From positions 184,001 through 248,000 of the forward strand of contig NW_027017957.1 of NCBI RefSeq assembly GCF_032854445.1: a DNA stretch of 64,000 nucleotides, in the 5' to 3' direction. The stretch is from Liolophura sinensis (lineage: Eukaryota; Mollusca; Polyplacophora; Chitonida; Chitonidae). Both the position numbers and the translations under genes were made by a program. This document shows positions 1 to 56,640 of the stretch, piece by piece; the first letter of the stretch is position 1, and every line of letters begins with the position of its first letter. Under the pieces are notes generated by a model, which saw only the letters and a program-made list of their open reading frames with translations, was not told where the DNA came from and made no database searches.

Positions 1-29
1 GCAAGACCCTTCGGTATATTTCTGTCCAG
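1..29 (+). CDS. Possible internal exon end of a plus-strand gene (cut by window edge)
   Basis: The window opens with a sequence ending TCTGTCCAG|GTAAGTAT, a near-perfect donor. In the phase that fits the exon at 4984 it reads QDPSVYFCPG. Too short to identify; support comes from the donor and the phase match only. Confidence 0.35.
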
Positions 30-3000
30 GTAAGTATAATTTACAGTGTCAAAATTGACTCTATCCCTCATGTCACAAAGTATGCGAAAGAAAAAAAGAT
101 TTTGATCTTTCTACACGTTTAGATAAGGTGTGCCATTTGGTGAGTCTGAAGATTTTTTTAAATCTAGTGAAGGTGGGGAAATATCTTAATATACCGATCA
201 GAGAATGAGAGAGATCGGGTCTGGTGAGGATTTCATATGTATTCGTATTCATATGACAACAGGTATAGATCGGCCAAAGGGGTGGGGTGGGGGTGGGGTA
301 CACAGTTTGTAGCCATTGGAATGCCTATACATTGTTGGTATATTGTTTCCCCGAATTTTAGATAAATGTTATTAATGAGAAATTCAAGGAACAAGGAAAC
401 ATCCCATGAATGGTAACCCTTGTGTGTAGTTGAACTGAATAAGGCTTTGTTGCTTTCGGTGTTAATGTAACAGTGACCAGTTTTATTAAATTCCGATAAA
501 ATTAGTGCTGTAATTCTATCAACTAAATTTGTGTGAGGAATTGTAGTATAGAGAGTAGGCAGCCTAGTCCACGGTGTTGCAAGCGTTGGTACCGTTATCT
601 CATCATTAGTACATCTAGCATTTTTGCAATGAGAGTTACCCCAATAAAATCAGAATTCAGCAGCAGAACCGTTAACCACTACAATGTGGCTTTAGAAGTG
701 CACATGGGAAAACACGACCAAACTGGATTGAAAGATTCATGTTGCTTTATTTTCTTGTTTTCTCTTGAAAACATATCAAGAGACAAATGAGTTCTGCACT
801 TTCTCCCCTGTCATGATGATTCAGATCTTCTGAGAATGTCGTCGATACGTCAATCTATTAGCGTCGATGGAAATGTCATGTGGCAATGTTCTGAGCGTGT
901 CATGTAGCCATTGTTTACCGATGGAATATCAAAAATCAAATTCGATTGAAATCAAATTGTTACAATATAAATGTAGTCTTAAAGCACAGAGATTTTAACC
1001 AGAGAAGCAACAACAGTGAAATACGGTCTCTTTCACTCATTCGCCTAGAACACACTTTGGGTCTTTTCAACATCATTGAAATCTGTTGACTGCTTCTTTT
1101 TGCATGATTCCGTCGTATTTTCGTACTTTATATATTTTCTTAGTTCTTTTCCAGTTTTTGTTAAACGTGGTTTTGGAAATTGGACTTGCGATTATCCACC
1201 TATAATGTCCGTCTTGGTTGACGACTGGTATACAAATGTCTATTTCGACGGATAGACTCTTGTTAGTTTGTATTTTCTTCAGCTAGTTTTATTCTAACTC
1301 TTCACGTATATACCTAACATAGCAAAGTACTCGTCCTGTAGCACCAAGGCCACAACGGATTTAGGTAGAACATATTTTAGTGGAGATAGAATTTATTAGA
1401 CATCACAAGTCTAGATTTACTTAAAATAATGTTATGTCATCACATTTAACATACAATGAAAATAAATAATGCAAAGGGACCAGGCCTCGGAGATCCTTAG
1501 TCCACCAGCAGAATCCTAATTTATGCGACAATACAAGAGGTCCGACACTCAGCCCAGTGTCCTATTGTGGCAGGTTATCGGAGAAAATAAGGTCTCCTTG
1601 GCCAAGGGGTTACCAAGCCAGTGCAAAGTAATGACCAAGGAGCATGTCACTATGCTATGTCGAGTATATAACACAGGTATGTCCAGAAGTTCTAATGAAT
1701 GACAGCCGTCCTTCGTTACAAACGGACTGGTTTGTAAAGAGCAAACTGCCATACATCAACAGATGTATTTATTGCAAGTGTCCGAAATTCCCAATCTAAT
1801 GAGACACAATTCTGGATGTTGTCTGAGAGAGTATAAATTAGTAATATAGCAATGTCATAACAATATTTGCTTTGTCCACCTCCGCTCCATGGGCTATAGC
1901 TCAGTATTATTTTTGTAGCACTGAGTTATCTTCCCGTAGACAACACGAAACTGGTGCTTCGTCTTTCTTCTTCAATAAGCCAAAGCTTTGCATCCTTTTT
2001 CATTCAGAGACGTTAGAGCAGTGGTGCAAGGGCCCTGTGCCTTACAAAGAGTCCCCTCTAGGCGTGGGTATATTTCTCTGTGGTATTACGTGCATACATG
2101 GAGTGTTTATGTAAAAGCGAAACAACCAATCTCAGTCAAACCACTGTACCAATAATGAAGAACACTGGGGTAACTGGAGTAAACCACCGACCTTCGACAG
2201 CTACCTGGTCAGTCTACTGATTCAAGGTAGAAGACAAATCAGCGAGAGATGGAATACATTTGCAGGCCTACGCTCAAAGAATAGCCTATGGAAATTAAAA
2301 GGGACGCATCACTGTAATAAAATAATATCTTTATTATTTCTTGTGTTGGCAAAGAGAAAATGTAAATATTTCATACGATTAAATCTGGCTGAGTACAGAG
2401 ACATAAGCTCACTCATTGGTGTGCATAGAAAAACACAACTGATACATGCCAGTACCTTTTTTTCTGATTATATACGTTATCAAGAATATTTACATTTTAA
2501 ATTTATTCAAACACTTGTTTTCTCAACATTCCACTTTTACCACACTTGGTTAACCAAATCGCTCACTTGAAATGTACTTAGGAGTGATGTCCCCTTTGTT
2601 ACAAATTAATGCGATCAATTCAGTAACTCATACAGCACACATCTATACGCCTAAAAGTAGCCATATACTCGCCTTTTAGCTCCATGGACCAAGCAGAATT
2701 AGGTATCAAAAATTATGACACGTCATTAGTCTAGAATTTCTCAAACTGCTGTGTTATCATCACATTTGACATACAGTCATAATAAAAGATGTAAAAGGAC
2801 CAGGTTCCGGGTACGCTCATCCAACCAGCAGATTCCTAGTTTTTACAAAAAGTCCGACATAGTGAGCTATCGTGGCAAGTTATAGGGATGAGTCTAACAG
2901 AGTATCTATAGTTATTGTGATCATATTCAAGGCTTAAATGACAAGGTATATTTTAGGACATATTTTGTTCATTCATAACATGTTTCGTCACATTTTAAAC

Positions 3001-4983
3001 AGAGGTGTACATGCTATGTGAAATGTTTAGTGGCGCTAGAATGTCTGTGAAAACTTTGAGTATATCGCCATTTAAACACCATCAAACTGATCACTGGTAA
3101 ATCCTAGAAAAGTCAAAAATTATATACAGGTATAGATTATATTAAACAATAGCGACATCTGTGAATATTCCAAGAATGTCAATAAATAACCATTGGAGAA
3201 ATATGTAATTTTGTTGAATAAAACACAGGTATGCCCAGGTGTTCTGTTAAATCACAGTAGTCCTTGGCGCCACTCTGACTGCCATGATCAGTGACCGGGG
3301 TGAGGTGGTGGTGTTGACAAGATGAATCCTAGACGTGCACTAAAAGACTTATTTCACAAACAAGAAAAGAACAAGTAATATCATCAGCAGAAAATACATC
3401 AACATAAATACTGAAATCTGGACGCTGAAAGAACAACATTTGTATTTTGAGCCCAAGAACTCCCGACTTATGGACCTACATAGCTATAACAACCAGTGAG
3501 TTGTCGACCCACTCGACCTCACTCGACCCAGTATTTCCACTGGTCTCGAGTGCATGTAATTGTTTCAAGTGTGAGAAATTTAAAATATTCTGGATGTTCG
3601 AGAATGTAATCTGAAACAGAGCGATTGGCTCAGTCTTTTTCCTAAAGATCTATTGGCCATAACTCAATATTATTTAGATAACAAATCTCTAGAGCACACC
3701 TTTCTATCCTTTCCTATTCAGAGACGTTCTGGAAGTAGTGCATGGCACTGAACAAAATCCAATAATTCGGTTTACATACTTAAATATTGCAAATAGTAAC
3801 AGCGAGGCGAGTGTATATTTCTTTGTGCAGTTAAATACCTACATGGGTCTTTCATATAATTCCGCAACAAGAAATCTCAATAACCCATTGTGTTACAGAT
3901 GCAGGTTTGATGTTTATGGGTGGGGAACACCCAGGTGCGTGGGTTAAAGTACCTGACAAGCCTCCTAATTTAACAACGTAATTAAAACACCGATAGATGG
4001 GATACACTAGTCTGGTAAAATGCGACGAATAGTCTATGAAAATTTAAAAAAGGACATATAATTAAGCTGAAAATAAAGACTTTCTACGCTCTTCAAAAAT
4101 GTCAAAGTACCACACCCTTAAAGTTGGTTGACTACCGAGGCATATGCTCACTCATTTGTAGAAAAATACTATTGCCACAAATCTTTTTTCTGATTATACA
4201 CGTTACAAATAATATGTATATATTAATAATTAAAATTTTTTTTCTGTACTGAACAATGACATTGTGCCGTAAATTACTCTGAATCAAATATTCCGGAAAT
4301 CCAACAATACTGCATAGCGCAAATAAGACCAGTGAGGTTGAGTTTTGTTTATTTGATTTATTTATTTGATTGGTGCTTTACGGCGTACTCAAGAATATTT
4401 CACTTATACGACGGCGGCTATGATTATGGTGGGTGGAAACCGGGCATAGCCAGGGGGAACCCCACGACCATCCGCAGGTTGCTAGCAGACCTTTCCACTT
4501 ACGGCCGGAGAGGAAGCCAACATGAGCTGGACTTGAACTCACAGCGACCGCATTGGTGGGAGACTCCTTGGTCATTACGCTCCGCTAGCGCGCTAACCAA
4601 CTGAGCCACGGAGGCCCCACGAGTTTTGTTTAAGACCACGACGTCTTTCTTTTCGCACCTCGCACAGAGGCAGGTTTATACAATGAGGATTTGTTGAACT
4701 TAGGCTTGTAAAGGCCCAGTTACATGTATTCCTAAATCACGAGTGGCAAAAATTAAAGGAAAAGGAAAATGATACAGCAGACCCCAAAAGGGAGACAGGC
4801 TTTCCGTTATCACCAGATATTTGACAATGTGTACAAAATGAATGAATAACCGGGGCTTTACATTCGTCCGCAATACTTCAATCATATAGATCTAATGACG
4901 AAAAATGGCGATTCTAAGTGTTGATGAATGTGCAAATAGAATATATTGATGATTGTATTTTCCCCTCTGGTCTTCATTTACAG
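30..4983 (+). other. Putative intron with an old tandem duplication
   Basis: No coding exon recognised. Two diverged direct copies of roughly 1.3 kb occupy about 1300-2550 and 2660-4240. Shared landmarks: an AAAGGGACCAGG block (1476 and 2796), a CATTCAGAGACGTT block (2002 and 3716), and a TTTTTTCTGATTATA block (2459 and 4185). A full-length SINE is inserted at 4352-4620. A related block appears reversed at 7215-7345. Another dispersed repeat block lies at 1090-1260. Confidence 0.5.
4352..4620 (-). mobile_element. tRNA-derived SINE, full length
   Basis: On the minus strand: tRNA-like head (GGGGCCTCCGTGGCTCAGTT, A-box; GAGTTCAAGTCC, B-box), central GTGGGTTTCCCC region, conserved 3' domain (CATAATGC...GTATAAGTGAAATATTCTTG) and an AAATAAAT tail. 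Target duplication GAGTTTTGTTTA at 4340-4351 and 4621-4632. The shared 3' domain resembles the Meta-domain SINEs of invertebrates; family name not verified. Confidence 0.9.
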
Positions 4984-5060
4984 GCACAGGTGACAAAGGT
5001 ATTGATATTGAGAGAATTGTGAAAGCACAGATTTTTCTAAAATTGTTTTCTGAGCTTTAA
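4984..5060 (+). CDS. Possible last exon of a plus-strand gene (C-terminus)
   Basis: Acceptor TCTTCATTTACAG, then an open frame TGDKGIDIERIVKAQIFLKL followed by FSEL and TAA. The frame needs one base from the previous exon, which the donor at position 29 supplies, implying a 4.95-kb intron. AATAAA signals follow at 5356-5361 and 5661-5666. The peptide looks protein-like but I do not recognise the family. The gene would be convergent with the Ig receptor gene. Confidence 0.42.
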
Positions 5061-6389
5061 AGGCATCACTGTTCAGTTTAGCAAGATTTATTCCACCACT
5101 AATCTTTGACTGCAGACAACATCTTACGAAATGTGCCATTGTTATCTACATATATTTATTTATATATATAACTAACACCTCAAATGCACAGTTCATATAG
5201 ATCATTTTCTGAGACAGTTCAATGAATACAGTGTTATTCTGTTTGAAAGCTAATTATTATTTAAAAATATCAAGACACCATAATTAAAGAACATATAAAA
5301 CCTAAAAAGAAAAAATATATTGTATATCAAAACATTAAGGGTGATAACTGCGGAAAATAAAAAGTATCTTATACTATTATAAAGTACATATTTAATGTAC
5401 ATGTAAATGTGTGCAAATATCAGCACAACATAGCTTGTCTCCAAATAGATTATACATTATTACTTTTAAAAGTTTAAAATTGTCACTTATAAAAAGTATA
5501 TAACATGGTACAATAAATCTAGTAAGTACATGTGCTTTAAGGTTTGAGTTTGTTAGAACTACATTCGGGGTGAAATTAAAGCACCCGATTGTAACCTGTT
5601 TAGTATGATATACATGTATGCATGTGTTAACATAACTTCTCAAACATCTCATACACACAAAATAAACACATTTTAAAAATAATCAATGAATAACTGCAAA
5701 TGTAAAACAGCTGCAATTCAAGGAAGGGTACACAATACATTGCAGTTTACAGTGAAATATGTTAGAGTAATAGACACAGACTTAGTAGGAATACAAACTT
5801 ATAAGGTTTTGTGCACGTCTCATGTGTAATTTTGTTCAAAATTCTAAAATACATCTAAGAGAGATCAATTTCGAATGGCATACGACCGTTACGCTAGACT
5901 CTCACAATTAGTAAGACGTAAACGACCAAGTTATTTTGAAAGTAGCAGGGGTTAAACTATATTTTCATTTTAGGAAGCTAAAACCCTGTCGTCCTTGAAG
6001 GAGACGGCTATGTTAAACTCGAGTGCAGGTATGACGATATATATGCTCTCACAAAACCTTCTGGAAAAAACTATCCGATCACGTATTCGATCTCCACACA
6101 AAATTTACATGTTATCAAGGAATGACCGCATTGACACAGTTTGTTTTTCATTCATTTCCTTGGCAATGGTAAAAGACAATGAAAAAAATATATACTGTTA
6201 ACGCGTGGCAACTGAGCTATCCAATCAGAAATATCGTTGCCTGGAATACAGCAAGCCGTTCCATGGAATACCGCACGTTCATTGGTTCTCTAAGTCAGGG
6301 TATAAGATCACTAGCACCTGTTCTCATATGAATACGACTATATGTAGGAACTATTAAGGAATAATTCTCACCAGGCCCGATTTTTCTCA

Positions 6390-6870
6390 TTCATTAAACA
6401 GCATATTGGTGATCTGCTAGCTTTAAAGACTCGATATATGGCAAAGAGGAAAGATGCAGATTCTCCAGATGGTACATCTTAATTCCGACCTACGACAAGA
6501 GGGACAGTTTCAAGTTTGACAATGTAAATTACCTTTACCAGCAATATACCGACGGGTCTTTCATATGGCGTGTACATATCTCGCCTGTCATCATTTATTA
6601 GATGCTGTTAGTTGTGTGATGATTTCAATCAACGTTGTATATGCATTATATACTTTCTTAGTTCTTTGGTGATTTGTGTTAAACGTCGTTTTGGGAATTG
6701 GCCTTGCTTGTATTGACATGGAAAGTCCTTATTGGTTGGCGGTTGGTATACGAATGCTTGTTCGGACGCATGGGTTATATTGTTTAAATGTTTAGTTAAA
6801 TCTTTTCTCTTTTTATGACAAAAAAGAGAATAGAAATGAAGTTCCGCTAACACGGGGGAAGTACCCATTT
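6390..6870. repeat. Dispersed repeat block
   Basis: TCTCCAGATGGTACATCT and GATCTGCTAGCTTTAAA match 56145-56320; the TATATACTTTCTTAGTTCTT ... GTTAAACGTCGTTTTGGG part matches 1090-1260, 16040-16150 and, reversed, 8160-8340. Family unknown. Confidence 0.65.
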
Positions 6871-7589
6871 AGGAAATAAAAATATGATTTCAAGCATCAA
6901 AATTTCATTGTTTGACCTTGGTTGGGGCCTGCGATTGAAGATTTCACTTTTTTCTTTTTTTTTTGTTCAAAGGCCACCAAAAATAGTTTTAAGTTACATG
7001 CCCACTTCACGGTGCCGAAAGTTGGATGTATTAAGATTGCTACTGTATAAGCATTTACATAAACAGTTAGAATAAAACACTAACTGAAGTAAATTGACAA
7101 CAGGTCGTGATCACCTGTTACGTGTGACCATTTGCCAGGTATCACACTGTCATCGCTGCTCTGGTTTTTCTCCAGTACGTCTTTTATGCTGTACTTCTTA
7201 ATTATATTTTATTCCTGTAGGATTAATGTAGGATTCTGCTAGTGGGCTAAGCATCCCCGAGGCCTGGTCCCTTTGCACTGTTTTAATGTTAGTTTATGTT
7301 AAATGTGATGACAATACAACATTTTCAGTAATTTTAGACCAGTGACGTTTAATAAATTGCAATTAACATCACTTCATATTTTTTGTGCTAAGGGGCCTGT
7401 CATTCGGTACTGTTTACGCATGTACATGAACAGTTGGAATAAAACCCTAACATAGGTCAGCTGACAAGAGGCCGCTTTAATTATAATACGGAACACAGAC
7501 GTATATAATTTCAATGTTAATGGACAATAAGGGAATTTTGGGCGCTTGAGTTTCAGCTTAAGGCTTCGAAAAGTAATGTCTCATATATA

Positions 7590-7672
7590 TATTTTATTTT
7601 TTATTTATTTATTTATATTATTTCATTGCCGTTTTACGACGTACTCAAGAATATTTCATTTGTACGACAGCG
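7590..7672 (-). mobile_element. SINE 3'-end fragment
   Basis: Tail plus part of the 3' domain (TACGACGTACTCAAGAATAT on plus); head missing, diverged. Confidence 0.7.
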
Positions 7673-8159
7673 GAACTTATACTTTGTGTAATGTCCTTTT
7701 CGTTCAATCACTGTTATTTACGTAGTGCAAACAGATGGTGCACCGTTTTTGATGTAAGGGTGATATTAACAAAGTCTGGAGTTACATCGTCAGTGAAATC
7801 TGTGCATTGTTTTCTTCTTCTTGTGTGAAAACAAGTATCAAACCTACTATTTGGTACAAAACAAATTTTGGGAAAACACCAGGTAAAGTCATATCCAGAA
7901 CCCACTCCCTATACTGACAAGGCTTACTTCAGAGTAATTTACAGGCAAAAGCCAATATAGGGGTAGGTTACTACATTCCGGCTCTAATTACATCGCTGTC
8001 AGTAGTACTTACTTTGTTATGTCAACTTACTATATGACCTTAAATCGTCTAGTTAACTTATTTTGTCCTAACAATTAATGATTCCCAAGGTGGCAGGGAA
8101 AGAAGAGAAAATAACCCAAAGATACCTTTATCGGCCTAAAGCCGTGTTCACAGGGCGCG

Positions 8160-8340
8160 ATTTGCCATACTGACTCGCAGAATTCGAAAAACGTATTCGT
8201 ATACCAGCCATCAACCAATAAGAACGTTCCTTGTCAATAATCCCAAGGTTAATTAGCAAAACAACGCTTAACACAAACGACCAAAGAACTAAGAAAGTAT
8301 AACACAAACTACAAAAGAACTAAGATAGTATACACTCACA
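8160..8340. repeat. Dispersed repeat block, reverse orientation
   Basis: Reverse complement of the 6640-6760 block (AACCAATAAGAACGTTCC, AAGAACTAAGAAAGTATA). Directly abuts the orphan frame at 8345. Confidence 0.65.
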
Positions 8341-8344
8341 CCAG

Positions 8345-8694
8345 CAAAGTTGTCAACAATAAAATATGTATCTCCGTTGTCGCTTGATTGCAACTGTTCA
8401 TATATCCAAAGCCATCCAATTCAACACGATGAATACATAAACCCAGTACCGGACAAAGCGGAACTGGACACTACCATGAGCAGAGCTCTGTCCACATCTA
8501 CTTACACGAGTATTATACCGACTTCAGAACCTGGAAAGAAAGCGTCCGATGGAACAACCTTGACACACCATCTTTCTCAGCATCAACCTGTGGCGTTAAT
8601 TGAGATCGTCGAACAACACGCAGGATCTAACAAATGGTCCCAGGCAAGAGATGTACACGCCATATATAGGCCCGTTCGGTACAATATTGTCTAA
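8345..8694 (+). CDS. Orphan open frame resembling a receptor cytoplasmic tail
   Basis: A frame with coding-like composition (GC well above flanks, balanced amino acids) follows a CTCACACCAG acceptor-like site. It contains HDEYINPVPDKAELD, TSTYTSIIPTSEPG and YVSPLSLD, tyrosine-rich motifs like those in receptor tails (EYINP is another YxN). It ends at a stop at 8692-8694. It lies between dispersed repeat blocks and antisense to the presumed 3' UTR of the Ig receptor, and I find no partner exons. It may be a last exon of another gene, an exon fragment carried by duplication, or chance. Confidence 0.35.
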
Positions 8695-9055
8695 GTAAGG
8701 ACAGCCTAAAGCCAAAACTGAAGTTATCTCTCCTGCCGCACAGTCCGCAAGAGAGGAAACCTTTAGGTTTGTGCAGAACCTGTGGTTTCCTTCAAATCCA
8801 GTAAATATGTTCCACAGCATTTGCTATACATGGATTGTTTAAAGCCAGCAGATTAAGAAAAAAAACGTTTAGTGACTGAGAAGGATCGGACACGGTGAGG
8901 ACCACTCCCAAATAATTTCTGCACATAGTCGTCTTCATACCAGAACAGGTGTAGGTCAGCCAAAAGGGGGCACAACTTGTTGTCCAAACCACAGGCGTTC
9001 CGCTCGTTGACTGAGGAGGAATGGGGTTGTGCTTTGATTATAAGGCTATTTAGCT

Positions 9056-53649
<44,594 letters not shown>

Positions 53650-54920
53650 TCTTGTAGGTCAGCATCAATACCTCAGGAAAAGAACTACACACATCGTCCT
53701 ACGATATGCCTCCAGGAGAAAACGCCAGTCATTTTTAAGGGAAGTAACTCTTTAATCTTTGCGTATTTTCAAATTTTCTCACATTCGTAGATTTTTGATA
53801 TACCATTATTTTGTAGAAAAGCGTGTCTGGCATATATGACCAGTTGCTGTATTCTACTTTGCACTAAGTTCATTTAAACATCCAATCCTTACGTGACAAA
53901 ATATAACACAACTGTCCTCTGTGTCGAAGTACGATGTTAAACCCCAAACACTCACTCACGCATGTCCTTTTTATTTACCTTCTCGTACACTCGTCTGATT
54001 ATTAGTTTCAGGTTGATGGACTGAGCAAGGAGTTTCTCAAGTGAACATTATATCTTCTAAGATAACACACGGACTGTTTTGTATCAGGCAATGGGGAACA
54101 ATGATGTGAGTATTACATTTGTAGAATGTCAATGGAAGCGAGGCAGCAGTAAGGGTAGGAACAAAGACCTGACAAACTTACATCGATAACGGTATTGATC
54201 ACATTGTCATCATGTATTTGCTTTGCCACTGTTTATTTCCACTAAATAATACAGGCAATATGAAGAAGTTTTAAATTGTTTTTAGACAAAATAGGTAAAA
54301 ACTTAGTTTGATGACAGAGTTGGTCCCCTTGTTAAAGGTGGAAATTACTTAAAGTTCGAATAAAATAATGCGATGGTTTTAAATGTGATATCCAAAATTT
54401 TCTGTCGACGTTTCTTTAATGAGGAAGAGATACTTGAGAACATGTTTTTATGGTGGGTATTTTCGAGCACCTCTTGGTACATATTGTATTTGCGTAATAA
54501 TGTTAGCAATGAGGATGCAACACTATATATGTTTACACTAGAATTTGGCCTGTTAACATTTATATTTAAGCGTGATTTTATCACATTTATATTTAAATAT
54601 ATTCATAAATATTATCATAATCCGGCTAAATGCATGTATTTAGATACAAGACAGTTATATTTAAATAAGTTTATTACACATGCATCAGATCCTTACTTGG
54701 AACACTGTGATGAACAGACCCTAGATACTACGAGATGGTCTCGAATAGCCACCATACAAAAGTATTTTCAAATAACCTTTTCTCTTAAAAGAAATATTAA
54801 TAAGACCATATTTGCCAATAAGTTTTCATGTTCTTTCATCTGGTTTGTCATTATTTTATTTCTCTTTTAAAGCCTGTTTCCTCTGTTTTTATTGTTGAAG
54901 GGTTTTTAAGACCAGGTAGT
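53650..54920. promoter_or_regulatory. Putative bidirectional promoter interval
   Basis: Region between two divergent signal-peptide exons. I see no convincing TATA box or CpG-rich island. An AT-rich open frame at 54373-54870 belongs to a dispersed repeat also seen at 55.65-56.1 kb, so part of the interval is repeat-derived. A short fragment at about 53925-53965 matches the 3' end of the second SINE type. Confidence 0.3.
54373..54870 (+). repeat. AT-rich copy of the 55.7-kb repeat
   Basis: Blocks TTATGGTGGGTATTT, TGCGTAATAATGTTA and AGACCATATTTGCCAATAA match the 55.68-56.09 kb repeat. The 165-codon open frame it contains is very rich in F/I/Y/N and reflects AT content, so I do not call a gene. 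Confidence 0.6.
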
Positions 54921-55005
54921 ATGGCTATTCTGAGAACATGGGGTCGATGTCTGTCGGTAATTCTAACAGGGTACGTGCTTCTCCTGGTGAAAACAGAAGC
55001 TCAGT
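54921..55005 (+). CDS. Signal-peptide first exon of a divergent plus-strand gene
   Basis: ATG at 54921 starts MAILRTWGRCLSVILTGYVL followed by LLVKTEAQ, a classic signal peptide (basic start, hydrophobic core, polar end). A consensus donor GCTCAGT|GTAAGT closes the exon in phase 1, as in the Ig receptor on the other strand. The two start codons are 1.27 kb apart, head to head. No downstream exon was recognised before the window end, so the gene is either beyond a long intron or lost. Could be a paralogue of the receptor; the signal peptides themselves are not similar. Confidence 0.5.
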
Positions 55006-55245
55006 GTAAGTGTTCATTTGTATCTCGTGATTAACTCTAATTGTTCATGGTTGTTGTTGTTTTGAAGATGCTGTTTCTTTGGCAAATTCCATTTTTGAAA
55101 GCGAGGTAGTGGGTCGAGGAAAATTCCCTGACGCAGTGTTGAGTCTTTCTACTTCTTTGAACATAGCTATAAGGACATATCATAGTACTGAAATCAAGGT
55201 ACACAGTATAAGGTCACCCTGAAAAGACCAGAGATTTATTGATCA

Positions 55246-55505
55246 ATAGCGATCTCCGTGGCCGAGGAGGTTAGCACACCAGCGAGGCACAATGATCAGG
55301 GGGCCTCTTACTAATGCGATCGCTGCGAGCTAAAGTCCAGCTCATGCTGGTTTCCTCTGTACGGTTGTGCGTGGGAAGATGTGGCAGCATGCTGATGGTC
55401 GTGGGTTTACCCCGGACTGCGCCCGGTTTCCTCCCACCATAATCCTATCTGACGTTCTGTAAGTGCAATGTTCTTGAGTACGACATAAAATACCCATCAA
55501 ATACA
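55246..55505 (+). mobile_element. SINE, full length, old
   Basis: Head (CTCCGTGGCCGAGGAGGTTA), body GGTCGTGGGTTTACCCC and 3' domain GTTCTTGAGTACGACATAAA all present with many substitutions. Just downstream of the plus-strand signal exon. Confidence 0.8.
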
Positions 55506-55669
55506 TCAATAATTTTATTTACCTACATAGTAGTAGTATATTTATCGCATATTACTTAAAGGAGAAGAAAACATGAAACATGAAAATCATGCCAAATTAA
55601 GATAAATGAGGGTCAAAACTTATTTACAAATATGGTTTTTGAATATTTTTGTTCATTTTTCTTTCAGGG

Positions 55670-56640
55670 AAATGGCATGTGAAAATATTTTGTATGGTGG
55701 ATATTTGGGACCACATTTAAACATATCTCTTCGTTGCATAATAATCTTCTAAATAAGGATGTGATGCACCTCCAATAAATTTATTTAAATGTAAATGTGT
55801 TGTTTGCATCCAGATATATGCATTTAATCTAAATCATGATAATATTTATGAATATATTAAAATATATCTGTTAGTTGTAAAGACTGAATTCTAGTGCAAA
55901 TATTATTATTAAACATGTGCTACATCCTCATTATAACATTATTACACAACGGTTGTATGTACCAAAAGGTAGTCACAATTACCCACCATACAAATTTTTT
56001 TCTAAGGGTCTTTTTCTATTTAAAAAGTCGAAAAAATATTGAAGACCATATTTACGACTAACTTTTCGCACTCTTTTATCTGAACAGTGTTTAATTTTTA
56101 TGTTGTCGCCACCTCTAGGGCAGCGTAGGCCATTCAGTAAGCCACATGTTGATGATCTGCTGGCTTTAAACAACTCTTGTAAGGCTGTTAAAGATATATA
56201 TAAGTCTTTGCAGAATTTATAGAAAACAACAGACTCTCCAGATGGTACATCTAACCTGAACCTGCCTTTGTATAAAGCCAACAAATGTTTCGTGCCAAGC
56301 CGAATTTACGACAAAAAGGGACAGTTTTCTTAATAGGTTAACAATATACCAAATGGACTTCTATTGTATGTTCTATTTACATATCTCAGGCTGTATGGTT
56401 TCAATGTTTCTTATGTGTGTTGTTGACCATTTCAGTCAGCGTCACAAGGTTTTAGGGCAAAAATTACTCTTTTATGTTTGTGCTGTGGTTATAGGCCTCT
56501 TGTAAGGAAATATTGGTGGTGTGCTTAGAATCTCTGTCATTCTGCGTCATAATCGTGCATAATGCCACTTATTCTCTAAAAGCAAAAGTGTACCGTTTCG
56601 ACGAGCGTGTTTGTGTGGCTCGCGACAAAGTGTGTATCAC
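55670..56640. repeat. Dispersed repeat with an internal inverted repeat
   Basis: 55680-55770 and 55915-55995 are inverted copies of each other (TTTGTATGGTGG and its complement CCACCATACAAA at the ends). A related copy occupies 54420-54840. Its right part matches 6395-6560. Confidence 0.6.

Larger units (their letters stand above)
5061..9055. other. Intergenic region between convergent genes
   Basis: Holds the putative 3' UTR of the plus-strand gene, then dispersed repeats at 6390-6870, 7215-7345 (reverse of a 1.5/2.8-kb block) and 8160-8340, a SINE fragment at 7590-7672, and the orphan frame at 8345-8694. Nothing else is supported. Confidence 0.5.

Noticed and set aside
4332-4604. 90-codon frame over the 4.35-kb SINE, and similar frames over other SINEs
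   Set aside because: Recurrent translations of SINE sequence in both strands; no coding function.
54373-54870. 165-codon plus-strand open frame
   Set aside because: AT-rich composition, no domain, and the DNA is a copy of a dispersed repeat at 55.7 kb.
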